In this document: in pieces, positions 27,040 through 35,842 of the stretch
Position numbering within the stretch: the first letter of the stretch is position 1
Layout: every line of letters begins with the position of its first letter
NCBI GenBank assembly: GCA_003858485.1
Contig: RQYD01000001.1
Coordinates: forward strand, 1-64,000
Direction: 5' to 3'
Origin: Clostridiales bacterium COT073_COT-073
Lineage (GTDB): Bacteria > Bacillota > Clostridia > Lachnospirales > Vallitaleaceae
DNA: 64,000 nucleotides
Translations under genes and position numbers: made by a program
Notes under the pieces: model-generated
What the model was told of the DNA's origin: nothing
Database searches by the model: none
What the model saw: only the letters and a program-made list of their open reading frames with translations

Positions 27040-27702
27040 TTATTGTTTTTTGTCTGATTCCACCAAATGATAACTCTCATCGATCAGCCCTTTCACTTCT
27101 TCCAGATCGACTGCCGTATCCAGCAAAATACTAAGCCAATGCTTTTTATTCATATGATAGGCCGGAAAATAATGGCGATGATCAATTAATTTCAATATTT
27201 GCTCCGGTTTGGCCTTTAAATTAATAACATCAATTTTCCCCTTTTTCTCCAGGCCCAGTGTCCGATACGGAACGCGCATCAAAATCCCATACCATTTTTG
27301 TTTTTTAGCAGTTTTTAATGTGCAGTGATCACTGCCTGCCCAGGGCATTTCCGGCACTGTGCCATAGGTCACCTGAAGATAATTGAGTAAGAGCGCGCGC
27401 ATATTGGTTGTTTCAAAACAATTTTGAAGCACTTCATCCACCAGTTCCGCAACTTCGGCCCGAATTTCCGCCAGAAAAGCCCCCATAAAATCCGGCACAT
27501 TAAAAGGCAAGAAAGGCTCATATGCCGGTAACTCCAACACATTGACTTCAAAATTGCCGGCACTGATCTTTATCTCCGCCAAAAAGCCCTCGGTCGGCAG
27601 CGGTTTTGTCAGGCAGTAAGCCTTGCCCTTTTTCTGGAAACCATAGCGGATTGCTTTTTGGGACTGAAAAATATTCTGATCAAAAATTTCATTATATAGC
27701 AT
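27040..27702 (-). CDS. MmcQ/YjbR-family protein
   Basis: A protein of 220 residues. The last 120 match the MmcQ/YjbR (DUF419) domain: W..ILMRVPYRTLGL, IDVINLKAKPEQIL and the signature YHMNKKHWLSILLD. The N-terminal 100 residues are an extra domain. The family has a CyaY-like fold; DNA binding is proposed but uncertain. The ATG at 27702 has TGGAGG nine bases upstream, whereas the ATG at 27726 has no such site. It precedes the epimerase by 144 bases with no feature I could identify. Confidence 0.8.
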   Translation of the reverse strand: MLYNEIFDQNIFQSQKAIRYGFQKKGKAYCLTKPLPTEGFLAEIKISAGNFEVNVLELPAYEPFLPFNVPDFMGAFLAEIRAEVAELVDEVLQNCFETTNMRALLLNYLQVTYGTVPEMPWAGSDHCTLKTAKKQKWYGILMRVPYRTLGLEKKGKIDVINLKAKPEQILKLIDHRHYFPAYHMNKKHWLSILLDTAVDLEEVKGLIDESYHLVESDKKQ

Positions 27703-27857
27703 GACCGTCCGCCTCCATTTTCCCAAAGTCTGCCATCATCAGTGACAGACTGCTATTCCCAATTCTGGAAAATTTTTGTTTTCTATATCTTCGCCTTTTA
27801 TCCGGAACATACAGCATTGGTGGCCAGAGGAATGTAAGTTTTTATAACTTTTTATCC

Positions 27858-29474
27858 CTACTGATTTTGATAACCGGTAATGACCCAATCATGTTCAAAC
27901 AGAGGGATCTGGCTTCCACAATAATGACAGTGTTTTCCCTCCAGCAGCAATATACTTGAGCCGCAGCCCTGACAGCGAATGACCTCCGGGCCGGTAATTG
28001 ACTGAGTTTTACATAATGCACTTTTGGCCAAATACAGTTTAATTTTTTCTTTTCGGTCCTTAATCTTTTTGCCATCACTATTTAAAAGCTTTAATACCGC
28101 TGTGACTTCTGCATACTGCAATTGATTTTGAACAAAATACTGATCCAGCCGCAGACTGTCGATTTCCAGATCAATCACATTTTGATACCACGGTAAATAA
28201 GCACTCAGATCGCAATCAGCAAAGGCATTGATTTCCTTCTCATTTTCTGCAAAATGGATCGCTGCCAGTTTATTATGAATATTCCCCCAAAAGCCTTGCA
28301 GGGAAAACCGGGGATCATATTTTTTCACTGCCTGCTCGACCGCTTGATTATTTTCCTCTTGATCTTTGCTTTCCTGTAATTTCTTTTTATTGATATAGCT
28401 GATCCCGGCCAACAGCTGCATAGCCGGCAGCAGCCCAAACCACAGCACTGCCGACACCACCACAGCTGAAAGAATGGCAAAAAAAGCAGCTGCGATCAAA
28501 AGCCCAAGCATGGCCACAAAAGGACCAACTGCTTCTCCGGTCTGCCATGTCTCAAAATAAGCTTTTATGCCTATAACTGTAATATAGATTGCTCCCGGAA
28601 TACCCCCCAGCATTGTTCCCCACTTTAAGACCGTATTTCTGATTTGACGATATTTAGCATACTGAACCTGATAATCCGTACCAAACGAAAAGTTTTGAAT
28701 TCTTTCTCCCAAATCTTCAACTGTAAATTTTGTCCGGCAAAAGTCACAGCCATCCAGTAAATTTTCTCTGGTAGTGGTATTGCCGCAGCTGGGACAAACC
28801 ACTTTATCCTGCCCCTGCTGAAAAGCCGTTAAAAGCGTATAATCGGCTAACTGTTCTGTTTTTTTATGCCATAGTTTCTTCCCATTCCGCCAAAAGGTCT
28901 TCTCACCGCTGATCTGCTCCCTGACCAGGCCGATCCGGTATTTGCCGTCATCATAACTCCTTTCCCGAATAATCGGAATGTTACTGTGATAACCGCCATG
29001 CATTTTTTGTTTGGTTTTAAGTGTCAGAGTGATCCCTTTTTTTAACAGGCGCTTTTTTTGCAAATTTAAAATTTGAAAATAAAGCTGAGTCACAAAGCCC
29101 TGTATCTCCTCATTTTGCACGATCCGTGAGTTTTCAAAAAAACGATTTAAAATTTCCCGAAATTGCGTCAGCGGCTTAGTTAAAGCATGTTCTTCGGTTA
29201 CAAGTTCCACTTCCTCTCCGTCTACCGCCTCCTCTTTTTCGTCCAGCACTGTTAGGATTATCATTACCAGTGCCCCTCCGCCCGGCAGCAAAAGCAACGC
29301 TCCAAAAATAAGTCCAACCAACAGACCTTTTAAGTCGGAACCATCATAATCCATAATCCCGGATTCAATTAATCCCCCGCCAAGTAAAGTAAACACCAGA
29401 CCGAATCCAAGCAATGACTTATAAACCCAAATTACCTCAATCAAGGCTCTCCAAAATCCTTTTTTTCTTTTCAT
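27858..29474 (-). CDS. Membrane protein with two zinc ribbons, Tim44-like C-terminus
   Basis: A 538-residue membrane protein. One hydrophobic pair lies at the N-terminus (~17-75). Zinc ribbon CPSCGN ... CDFCRT is at about 223-245, then two further membrane helices (~285-350), and a second ribbon CQGCGS ... CHYCGS near the end. The region between the second membrane pair and the final ribbon is alpha/beta and resembles the Tim44-like domain of bacterial proteins of this layout. The biochemical role is unknown. It seems unrelated to the enzymatic cluster by sequence but is flanked by it. Confidence 0.75.
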   Translation of the reverse strand: MKRKKGFWRALIEVIWVYKSLLGFGLVFTLLGGGLIESGIMDYDGSDLKGLLVGLIFGALLLLPGGGALVMIILTVLDEKEEAVDGEEVELVTEEHALTKPLTQFREILNRFFENSRIVQNEEIQGFVTQLYFQILNLQKKRLLKKGITLTLKTKQKMHGGYHSNIPIIRERSYDDGKYRIGLVREQISGEKTFWRNGKKLWHKKTEQLADYTLLTAFQQGQDKVVCPSCGNTTTRENLLDGCDFCRTKFTVEDLGERIQNFSFGTDYQVQYAKYRQIRNTVLKWGTMLGGIPGAIYITVIGIKAYFETWQTGEAVGPFVAMLGLLIAAAFFAILSAVVVSAVLWFGLLPAMQLLAGISYINKKKLQESKDQEENNQAVEQAVKKYDPRFSLQGFWGNIHNKLAAIHFAENEKEINAFADCDLSAYLPWYQNVIDLEIDSLRLDQYFVQNQLQYAEVTAVLKLLNSDGKKIKDRKEKIKLYLAKSALCKTQSITGPEVIRCQGCGSSILLLEGKHCHYCGSQIPLFEHDWVITGYQNQ

Positions 29475-29526
29475 TCTTTTGTCCTATCCTCCATTCTCTT
29501 TCTAAATTTACTTAACTTCCTCACCC

Positions 29527-30798
29527 TCAACGGAACGGTCTTGGCCGCAATCTCTCAATCTCATTTTTCAGCACCTTCGTCGACTGATATTGATGGCTGC
29601 GGGCTTGCAGAGCTTTTAATTCCGGCCAGTCCTTTTGCCGGATCAATTCCTCAAAGGACTTTAGCATACCAAGATAATCGCCTTTTTTACAAATCCTGGC
29701 AATCCCTGCCATTTCTGCCCGGACCGCATAATCAAACTGGTCATAATCCCGTGGCATAATCAGTGCCGGTTTTCCATATTCAATACAATGATATAAAATT
29801 CCTGCACCGCCATGATGAAAAACATAATCCACTTCCGGTAAAATTTGTTCATAGGGTAAATATTCATAGACCCTGACATTTTTGGCTTTAAAGACCACCG
29901 GCCTATCCCTGGCATCGCAATTACCCAGCGATACCCAAAAATCCATATCCGGATATTTTCGTCCTAATAATTTTGCCATTTCCATTAAATTTTGTTTTTC
30001 CCAAAGCAAATGGGTGCCGCAGGTAACTAAAACCTTTTTCCTGCCGGGCTGTCCTGTTATCGACAATTCCGTTTCCACTCGTTCAAAAGAGCGACAGCGA
30101 TAACCGACCCAGCGCAGCTGCGCGGGAAAGTCATCGCGAAATTCCAGTTCCTTCATGCCTAATGCTAAAATCGAATGCGGCGAATAGATCCGCTCATAGC
30201 CATGTTCATCATAAATTTTAAAATTCTGATATTCCCCCAAATTCCGGCGAAACAGGGCAAAGGCCATTCGTTTAAAACCATGGATCAAACTCCGGCCTGC
30301 CATATCCCGAATTTTGCCATATACCGTTTGACTGGGCTTTAATCCGCCCAGGTAAGATGGGGTACTGGTCCGGCTTTCAATGGCAAAAGGAGTGGGGATG
30401 GTGGTGATCCAGGGGATCCCCAGTTCTTCACACACGATCCCGGCTACTACCGTTACAAAATCAGCAATCACGATATCCGGCCGATCTGCCTGCCAAATTT
30501 TTTTTAACTCCTGCATTGCCTCCGGCAAAAGCTGTGTCACCTGTCGAAACTGCCGGAGCATGCCAAGTGCACTGATCTTCATATCCGTATTGGCAATTTC
30601 CTCCATTTTTCCGGGATGGTCCGGTAAGATCGGCAATGCGCTAAAACCGATTTTTTCCACCAGCTCAATTTTTCGATCACCGGTAATTACCCGAATTTGA
30701 TAATTTTCTTCGTGCAACAGCGGCTCCGCCAAAGTTAAGAGTGGATATAAATGGCCGCTAAAGGGCACACTGATCAGATCAATCTTTATTTTATCCAT
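29527..30798 (-). CDS. GT1-family glycosyltransferase (MGT type)
   Basis: A 423-residue GT-B enzyme of the UDP-glycosyltransferase/macrolide glycosyltransferase type. N-terminal VPFSGHLYPLLTLAEPLL and C-terminal HHGGAGILYHCIEYGKPALI with PRDYDQFDYAVRA form the donor-binding site. It would move a sugar from a nucleotide sugar to a small-molecule acceptor. A good GGGAG site is upstream. It fits the glycosylation step of the cluster product. Confidence 0.9.
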   Translation of the reverse strand: MDKIKIDLISVPFSGHLYPLLTLAEPLLHEENYQIRVITGDRKIELVEKIGFSALPILPDHPGKMEEIANTDMKISALGMLRQFRQVTQLLPEAMQELKKIWQADRPDIVIADFVTVVAGIVCEELGIPWITTIPTPFAIESRTSTPSYLGGLKPSQTVYGKIRDMAGRSLIHGFKRMAFALFRRNLGEYQNFKIYDEHGYERIYSPHSILALGMKELEFRDDFPAQLRWVGYRCRSFERVETELSITGQPGRKKVLVTCGTHLLWEKQNLMEMAKLLGRKYPDMDFWVSLGNCDARDRPVVFKAKNVRVYEYLPYEQILPEVDYVFHHGGAGILYHCIEYGKPALIMPRDYDQFDYAVRAEMAGIARICKKGDYLGMLKSFEELIRQKDWPELKALQARSHQYQSTKVLKNEIERLRPRPFR

Positions 30799-30949
30799 AT
30801 CCGCTCCCCAATTGATATTTTCTTCATAATCATTCCTTCTTTGGTCTGTTTATCAACTATTTCCCTTAAAATAAGAGCAAGCTCTGCCGATACTCTTTAT
30901 TTTTGAGCTCCAGCCTCATATCACTTTCTTTCTGTTTTTCAATCCTGTC

Positions 30950-31585
30950 CTATATCCCCAGCTGCTGCCTGATGATTTCCTTGACCGCATCGGAGGAGCA
31001 ATAATCATAATGATCACAGTCTACCAAAGCATCTGCCCGGTGCCGGTCAAATAATCTGGAATACCAGTCTTTCTTGCCTTTTATAACATAAAGCCTGGCT
31101 TTACCGGTCTGCCTTTTCTTCTTTGATACCGGACCAAGGGCAAATATAGTCAGCTTAGTATTCCCAAAATCCAAATCCGGTAAGATTTCATTTAATATAT
31201 GCAGTCCCGAGCTGCCGGTCACAATCACTACTTCCTGCCTCTTCGTCAGCGGCTTTAAATGTCGCCTTAACTGTCGGCGAAAAGCGTAATGATGGATAGT
31301 CTGCCAGGCATAAATCAAATTGCGCAGCCCTGCCTGCCAAAGCGGCGGCCAAGTCAGAGCGCGATATTCAAAATCCCGGTGATACGGAAAATTGGAGTTT
31401 GGTACCAAATACCCGCTGTCTGCCAAAATTTGCATGAATTCCTTTTGCGGCTCCCGCAAACAGGCAGTTTCCCAGTCACTGCTGCCGCTTAAAAAAATTG
31501 CTGCTTTTTCTCCTCTAATCAGTGAGGCCTTGGGGTCTAACGCTTGTAATTTTTGTATGTATGACTGAAATTTTGTAATTTTCAT
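30950..31585 (-). CDS. Hypothetical protein, alpha/beta-hydrolase-like
   Basis: A 211-residue soluble protein. VVIVTGSSGLHILNEIL has a GxSxG-like elbow (GSSG) and DALVDCDHYDYC a possible late His, so a small alpha/beta hydrolase is possible. I do not recognise the family with confidence. It lies between the GT1 and GT2 genes. Confidence 0.55.
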   Translation of the reverse strand: MKITKFQSYIQKLQALDPKASLIRGEKAAIFLSGSSDWETACLREPQKEFMQILADSGYLVPNSNFPYHRDFEYRALTWPPLWQAGLRNLIYAWQTIHHYAFRRQLRRHLKPLTKRQEVVIVTGSSGLHILNEILPDLDFGNTKLTIFALGPVSKKKRQTGKARLYVIKGKKDWYSRLFDRHRADALVDCDHYDYCSSDAVKEIIRQQLGI

Positions 31586-31596
31586 ATGCTTTCCTC

Positions 31597-31642
31597 AGTC
31601 GGTAGAGTGAATCCTGCCCTCTGCCACTTGGATCTTTTTATG
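31597..31642 (-). pseudogene. Fragment duplicating the tail of the GT2 gene
   Basis: Read on the minus strand this 46-base stretch encodes KKIQVAEGRIHSTD and a stop, nearly the same as the true C-terminus KKIQVTDGKINYLN of the GT2 gene at 31739. The identity does not extend further upstream. It is a decayed duplication or repair scar, and it is too short for other certainty. Confidence 0.45.
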
Positions 31643-31738
31643 GCAGCAGGCGATTTGTCAACTTAAATCCTTTCTTTCATTGGGAAGGCCAGCTGATTAC
31701 AGTATATTTCCTATCTATGGCCTTTAGCATCCATTCTC

Positions 31739-32890
31739 TTAATTCAAATAATTAATCTTACCATCTGTCACTTGGATCTTTTTATTACGCCAAATAATCA
31801 CCGGTCTGCCAATCAAAGTTAATAAAAAGATCGGTGCCAGCAAAAGATCGCTCAGCATTTCATAGCCAATCATACTAAGGCTTTCCGGTTTGCCAATGAT
31901 TTTCTGGCGCAGCCGGTAAAGCAAAAAACTTTTACCGGCCAGCATCCCCAATAAAGCCGGGAGCGCCCAGCGATTCATTCCGGCCGCCATCAGTAGCAGC
32001 ATCATTGGAATCATCCCTGGTAAAATAATCAAGCCAAATGCCGCCGGCGAAAAATGCCTTTTCATATAAACGGAGGAAAAGAGCATCCAGCGACGTAATT
32101 GCTGATAATAATGAGCAGCACTGTGAATGGTCGTTTTGACATTGACTCCAATCCGGCTTTGAATAATTTTAACTCCACAAGTTGTCAGGTATTCTGCCAA
32201 TGCCAGATCATCACATAAATACTCCAGGATCACTGTAAAAGCCTGATACTTCTTAGCCACTGCCACCGGCAAAATATAAAACATTCCATTAATAGAGTGA
32301 TTATCGCCAAGCTCTGCCATGGTGAAATAGGTGATCAGGGCATTCCCGTTGACAAATGCAGCCAGCAATTTTGACCAGACATTAGTCGTTCCGTAATTAT
32401 GCGGAATGCCGGTAATTAAAAACTCGGGAGCCGAATTTTCATATAAATTCAGCTCATTCATCCATTCCATGTCAATCACGCTGTCATCATCGAGCACTAT
32501 CATATAGGGAGTTTGAACTTTATTTACTGCCTGCTCGATCTTATATATTTTGGGATTAACACCCGGCGGCACTTCATCATAATAGAGCATTTCAATTCTT
32601 TCCCCATACTCCGGTTTTTGGCAAATCTCAGCCGCAATTTCAATGGCCACCTGATCCGCCCGATCAATCAACCATAAAAACCGCAATTTCCGGCTATGCT
32701 CCACATTGGCCAATAAATCAGATTTCAGTCCGGGATCACCCGACAAAATCGGCTGGACAACCGTATATAATTCTTCACGAAACCCTGCCTCCGGGCATTG
32801 TTTTTGGCCATAATAGCGATTAGCTAATATGATTCGCGCTGCCAATATCAGAAGATATGCTGTCAACAAACCATAAAAAATCACACTCAT
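31739..32890 (-). CDS. Membrane GT2 glycosyltransferase, ceramide-glucosyltransferase-like
   Basis: A 383-residue family-2 glycosyltransferase with an N-terminal membrane helix and two to four C-terminal ones. Motifs: VLDDDSVID (metal-binding Asp), EYLCDDLALAEY (catalytic region) and QLRRWMLF (QxxRW). These resemble ceramide glucosyltransferase/HpnI-type enzymes, so the acceptor is probably a lipid. The ATG at 32890 overlaps the SDR stop by four bases (ATGA), indicating coupled translation; the longer frame to 32938 lies inside the SDR gene. Confidence 0.9.
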   Translation of the reverse strand: MSVIFYGLLTAYLLILAARIILANRYYGQKQCPEAGFREELYTVVQPILSGDPGLKSDLLANVEHSRKLRFLWLIDRADQVAIEIAAEICQKPEYGERIEMLYYDEVPPGVNPKIYKIEQAVNKVQTPYMIVLDDDSVIDMEWMNELNLYENSAPEFLITGIPHNYGTTNVWSKLLAAFVNGNALITYFTMAELGDNHSINGMFYILPVAVAKKYQAFTVILEYLCDDLALAEYLTTCGVKIIQSRIGVNVKTTIHSAAHYYQQLRRWMLFSSVYMKRHFSPAAFGLIILPGMIPMMLLLMAAGMNRWALPALLGMLAGKSFLLYRLRQKIIGKPESLSMIGYEMLSDLLLAPIFLLTLIGRPVIIWRNKKIQVTDGKINYLN

Positions 32891-33690
32891 TCGCCCACCC
32901 CTCTTTTTAAGATGATCGCCAGCAGCCATATTCGCCATGACAGTGGCAAAATATTGAGCAAGCGATAAACCATTTGGTTCCGTTTGCCAATAATTGCGAT
33001 TTCTTTTTCCGTTTCAATATACTCCGCTATTTTTTCCGCTACCTCTTTGACTGACATTTGCATTTTGGAGCCACCAATGTTAGCTTGAAGTTCTTCAGGA
33101 AAAAAATCCGTTTGCGTCGGTCCCGGCAGATAAGTAAATATCCGGAGCTTTGCCCGGCGAACTTTCAGTTCTCCGGATAAGGCCATTAAATAACTGTATA
33201 GAGCCGCTTTTGATGCACTGTAGCCAGCCAGAAAAGGATGCGGAATCAGCGAAGTCAGGGAGCAGATATTAACCACCCGAATCGGCCGTTCGGCAAAATG
33301 ACGGATCAGCTGTTTAATCATCAATGCCGGGGCCAAATAATTAACCTGCATCATTTCTGTTTCGGTTTCCGCTGATATTTTATGAAAATCCGCCATTTCT
33401 CCAATACCAACACAATTTATCACCAGATCCGCATAACACTTCTTAAATGTTTGCTGGACTGCTGATAAATTTCTAAAATCCAAGCATTCAATACTCACAT
33501 TCCTTCGCTGATTAAGTCTGCTTTGCAATTCCAACAGTTTTTCTTTGTTTCTGCCCATTAAAATCAGCTTTGCTGAGCGTGATGCATATATTTGTGCCAG
33601 TTCTGAACCGATCCCGCCGGTGGCGCCGGCAATAAGAACGATCTGCTTTCCCTGCCCTTTTTTGCTTTTTCGTAATTTTGCTCTATCCAT
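32887..33690 (-). CDS. Short-chain dehydrogenase/reductase
   Basis: A 267-residue classical SDR: GATGGIGSELA nucleotide motif, NICSLTS Ser, YSASKAAL (YxxxK). A C-terminal hydrophobic stretch suggests membrane contact, as in some lipid-acting SDRs. It is the first gene of the minus-strand biosynthesis unit, with AAGGAAG before the ATG. Its substrate is unknown; oxidation or reduction of a hydroxyl on the product is likely. Confidence 0.88.
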   Translation of the reverse strand: MDRAKLRKSKKGQGKQIVLIAGATGGIGSELAQIYASRSAKLILMGRNKEKLLELQSRLNQRRNVSIECLDFRNLSAVQQTFKKCYADLVINCVGIGEMADFHKISAETETEMMQVNYLAPALMIKQLIRHFAERPIRVVNICSLTSLIPHPFLAGYSASKAALYSYLMALSGELKVRRAKLRIFTYLPGPTQTDFFPEELQANIGGSKMQMSVKEVAEKIAEYIETEKEIAIIGKRNQMVYRLLNILPLSWRIWLLAIILKRGVGE

Positions 33691-33747
33691 AAAATGAATT
33701 TCTTCCTTTTGGTAAAAATCTGCTTTCTAACAACCCGATCATCGCCA

Positions 33748-33906
33748 TTTTTTATCTCCCTCTGTTTCTGTTAAAAGCCTTGTGCTATCTCTAAAAAGAG
33801 TTGATTGCAATGCAACATTTCACTCTGAATGACTGAAGATGGGCTGCCGGCGGCCTATGTAAATGTCAGAATTTTGATTTACCTCTCACTCTGAATGGTC
33901 GAAAAT
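33748..33906. repeat. Decayed CRISPR mini-array
   Basis: Three degenerate copies of the array repeat start at 33748 (CCCTCTGTTTCTGTTAAAAG end), 33811 (ACATTTCACTCTGAATG) and 33877 (ATTTACCTCTCACTCTGAAT). Their spacing (63 and 66) equals the array period, with ~33- and 36-base spacer-like gaps. The last two share GAATG(A/G) after CACTCT in place of TTTCT. A possible further unit is at 34011, in phase. It is the same repeat family as the arrays 18 kb away. The rest of 33691-34177 holds no gene apart from the promoter below. Confidence 0.65.
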
Positions 33907-34110
33907 CCTGTCTGCCTGTCCTTTCTCTGCCAAATTCAGCTTTCCTCAATCAGAGTTCCTTTTCTATGCTGTGCACAATCCCTGATTTATTTTTTATTTT
34001 AACATTTTCCATTTAGCTTGACAAGCATTGGTCGAAAAGCTGAAAAATACATTATTTTTGTTGAAATCCAGGATAAACCTGCCGAATCCTGTAAATTCAG
34101 TCAATTTTAC

Positions 34111-34139
34111 TTGCTATTATTTTAACGATTTGTTATAAT
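34111..34139 (+). promoter_or_regulatory. Promoter of the FNT channel gene
   Basis: TTGCTA, 17 bases, TATAAT. Transcription would begin near 34146. The 5' leader holds CTGTAT ... ATACAG within CCCC ... GGGG, a small hairpin whose 3' GGGG doubles as the ribosome site. Confidence 0.75.
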
Positions 34140-34177
34140 AGCCCCTGTATACATAATACAGAAAAAGGGGAATTATC

Positions 34178-35032
34178 ATGAACGAAAAAGAATTATCTAC
34201 TCCGGCAGAAATGCTGGAAATCACCATTTACAAATTTACCAAAAAAGCACATCGCTCCTATAAAGATATGATCTTACTTGGCTTTTTAGCCGGTGCCTTT
34301 ATTGCCCTGGCCGGTGCCGGTGCCGATATGGTCGCTCATAATCTGCTGATGAATCCCAATACCACCGGACTGGGGAAGATGGTTTCCGGCCTTATTTTTC
34401 CGGTCGGCCTGATGTTGGTGGTCTTTGGCGGGGCGGACCTATTTACCAGTAACTGCTTGGTTTTCACTTCTGTCTTAGCTAAAAAGGTAACACTGGGTGA
34501 AATGTTATTAAATTGGTTAATCATTTATATTAGTAATTTTATCGGCTCGATCTTTGTTGCCTTTTTATTTTTTCAAAGCGGAGAACTACATTTGTCTGAC
34601 AATCTGTTAGGTGGATTAGCCTTAAAAATGGCTTATGGTAAGATTCATTTAAGTCCGGTTGAAGCAATCAGTTTGGGATTACTATGTAATGTTTTGGTTT
34701 GTTTGGCAGTTTGGCTGGCCAATGGCATGAAAAAAGCTTCCGCTCAGTTTATGGCTATCTTTTTCCCGATCTTCCTGTTTATTTCTTCCGGGTATGAGCA
34801 CAGCGTGGCCAATATGTTTTACCTGCCGCTAGGTATCTTTGCCAAAAGCAATGATTCCTATGTAGCCGCTTCCGGCTTAAACGCTGAACAACTGGCCATG
34901 ATCAACTGGAGTAATATGTTTACCCATAACTTACTGCCGGTGACTCTGGGCAATATCCTTGGCGGCGCTGTTTTCATTGGCGGAATTTACTTCCTGCTCT
35001 ATGGCAATGAAGTAAAAACAAAGCTTAAATAA
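34178..35032 (+). CDS. Formate/nitrite transporter family protein
   Basis: A 284-residue FNT channel with six membrane segments. Family motifs: GAFIALAGAGADMVAHNLL (first helix), GGADLFTSNCLVFT (central), LANGMKKASAQFM and FSSGYEHSVANMFYLP-type loop (FISSGYEHSVANM) and HNLLPVTLGNILGGA near the end. FocA-type proteins export formate and related monoacids. In an anaerobe this suggests mixed-acid fermentation, but nitrite or hydrosulfide is possible. Strong hairpins end the transcript. Confidence 0.92.
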   Translation: MNEKELSTPAEMLEITIYKFTKKAHRSYKDMILLGFLAGAFIALAGAGADMVAHNLLMNPNTTGLGKMVSGLIFPVGLMLVVFGGADLFTSNCLVFTSVLAKKVTLGEMLLNWLIIYISNFIGSIFVAFLFFQSGELHLSDNLLGGLALKMAYGKIHLSPVEAISLGLLCNVLVCLAVWLANGMKKASAQFMAIFFPIFLFISSGYEHSVANMFYLPLGIFAKSNDSYVAASGLNAEQLAMINWSNMFTHNLLPVTLGNILGGAVFIGGIYFLLYGNEVKTKLK

Positions 35033-35057
35033 AAAAATACAAATGCCATTTTGCCTG

Positions 35058-35094
35058 CATCCGGTTCATAAGTTTAGCTTTTTTGAACCGGATG
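35058..35094 (+). terminator. Terminator after the FNT gene
   Basis: CATCCGGTTCA pairs perfectly with TGAACCGGATG around a 15-base loop containing a T-run. It lies 25 bases past the stop. The following T-rich tail is short. Confidence 0.8.
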
Positions 35095-35124
35095 TGTTAT
35101 TATTTAAAAAAGAAGGTGCAATTT

Positions 35125-35211
35125 ATGGCACCAGCAACTTTTAGTGTTCGAATGGCTGCATTTCTTTCTTTACGTGTAAAGTCACAAAAAAAATTTCCTC
35201 TCAAGGAATGA
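35125..35211 (+). CDS. Possible 28-residue small ORF
   Basis: ATG, 28 codons and a TGA stop. AGAAGGTG lies seven bases before the ATG. The peptide begins MAPATFSVRMAAFLSLRV and ends KSQKKFPLKE: a hydrophobic part followed by a basic tail. It is too short to judge by codon use. It sits between two terminators. Confidence 0.25.
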   Translation: MAPATFSVRMAAFLSLRVKSQKKFPLKE

Positions 35212-35323
35212 GTTTATTTGAAATAAATAAAAAACCCATAAATCTCGTTACAATCAAGTAGAAAAATAAGGCAAGAACCTACTGGAAATTTTAGAAGCAC
35301 ATTTTTCAATCACCCAGCCAAGA

Positions 35324-35355
35324 AAATAAACTGCATTTTAAACAGCAGTTTATTT
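35324..35355 (+). terminator. Second hairpin terminator
   Basis: AAATAAACTGC pairs with GCAGTTTATTT and is followed by a T-run. It would end a transcript from the small-ORF region. Nothing else is evident in 35212-35323. Confidence 0.75.
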
Positions 35356-35450
35356 TTTTATACAAAAAAATCACAAATTTTCTATTTTATTTTAATATTT
35401 TATTTCAATTCTCTTTATTTCTCCCCCCATTCTTGGTATAATGTACGTGA

Positions 35451-35806
35451 ATAAGGCGTGAGTGCGAAGCATTTGTAAATAAAGTGTGAAATGCTTGCAT
35501 TTCTAAGCTTTATTTGCAAATGCTTCATATGAGCGATTAACGCGAAGCGAAAAGTTCGCAGAAGTTTTCGCTTACTCACGCCTTATTTTACCTTTTGTAA
35601 ATGCGAAGCATCTATAAATAAAATGCAAATGCTTGCATTTCTAAGCTTTATTTGCAAATGCTTCATATGAGCGGTTAACGCGAAGCGAAAAGTTCGCAGA
35701 AGTTTTCGCTTACTCACGCCTTATTTTACCTTTTGTGAGTCCGAAGCATCTATAAATAAAATGCAATTGCTTGCATTTCTAAGCTTTATTTGCAAATGCT
35801 TCATCT
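35451..35806. repeat. 138-bp tandem palindromic repeat, 2.5 copies
   Basis: The unit of about 138-139 bp is repeated at GCGAAGCAT near 35464, 35603 and 35741 (the last incomplete). Each unit holds nested stems: AAGCATTTGTAAATAAA with TTTATTTGCAAATGCTT, and AAGCGAAAA with TTTTCGCTT. The first copy is framed by AATAAGGCGTGAGT and ACTCACGCCTTATT. It lies upstream of ulaB; a TATAAT at 35437-35442 may start a transcript through it. Confidence 0.85.
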
Positions 35807-35842
35807 CTATAATCTTCTATTTTTTCAGAAAGGAGGTGCTTT

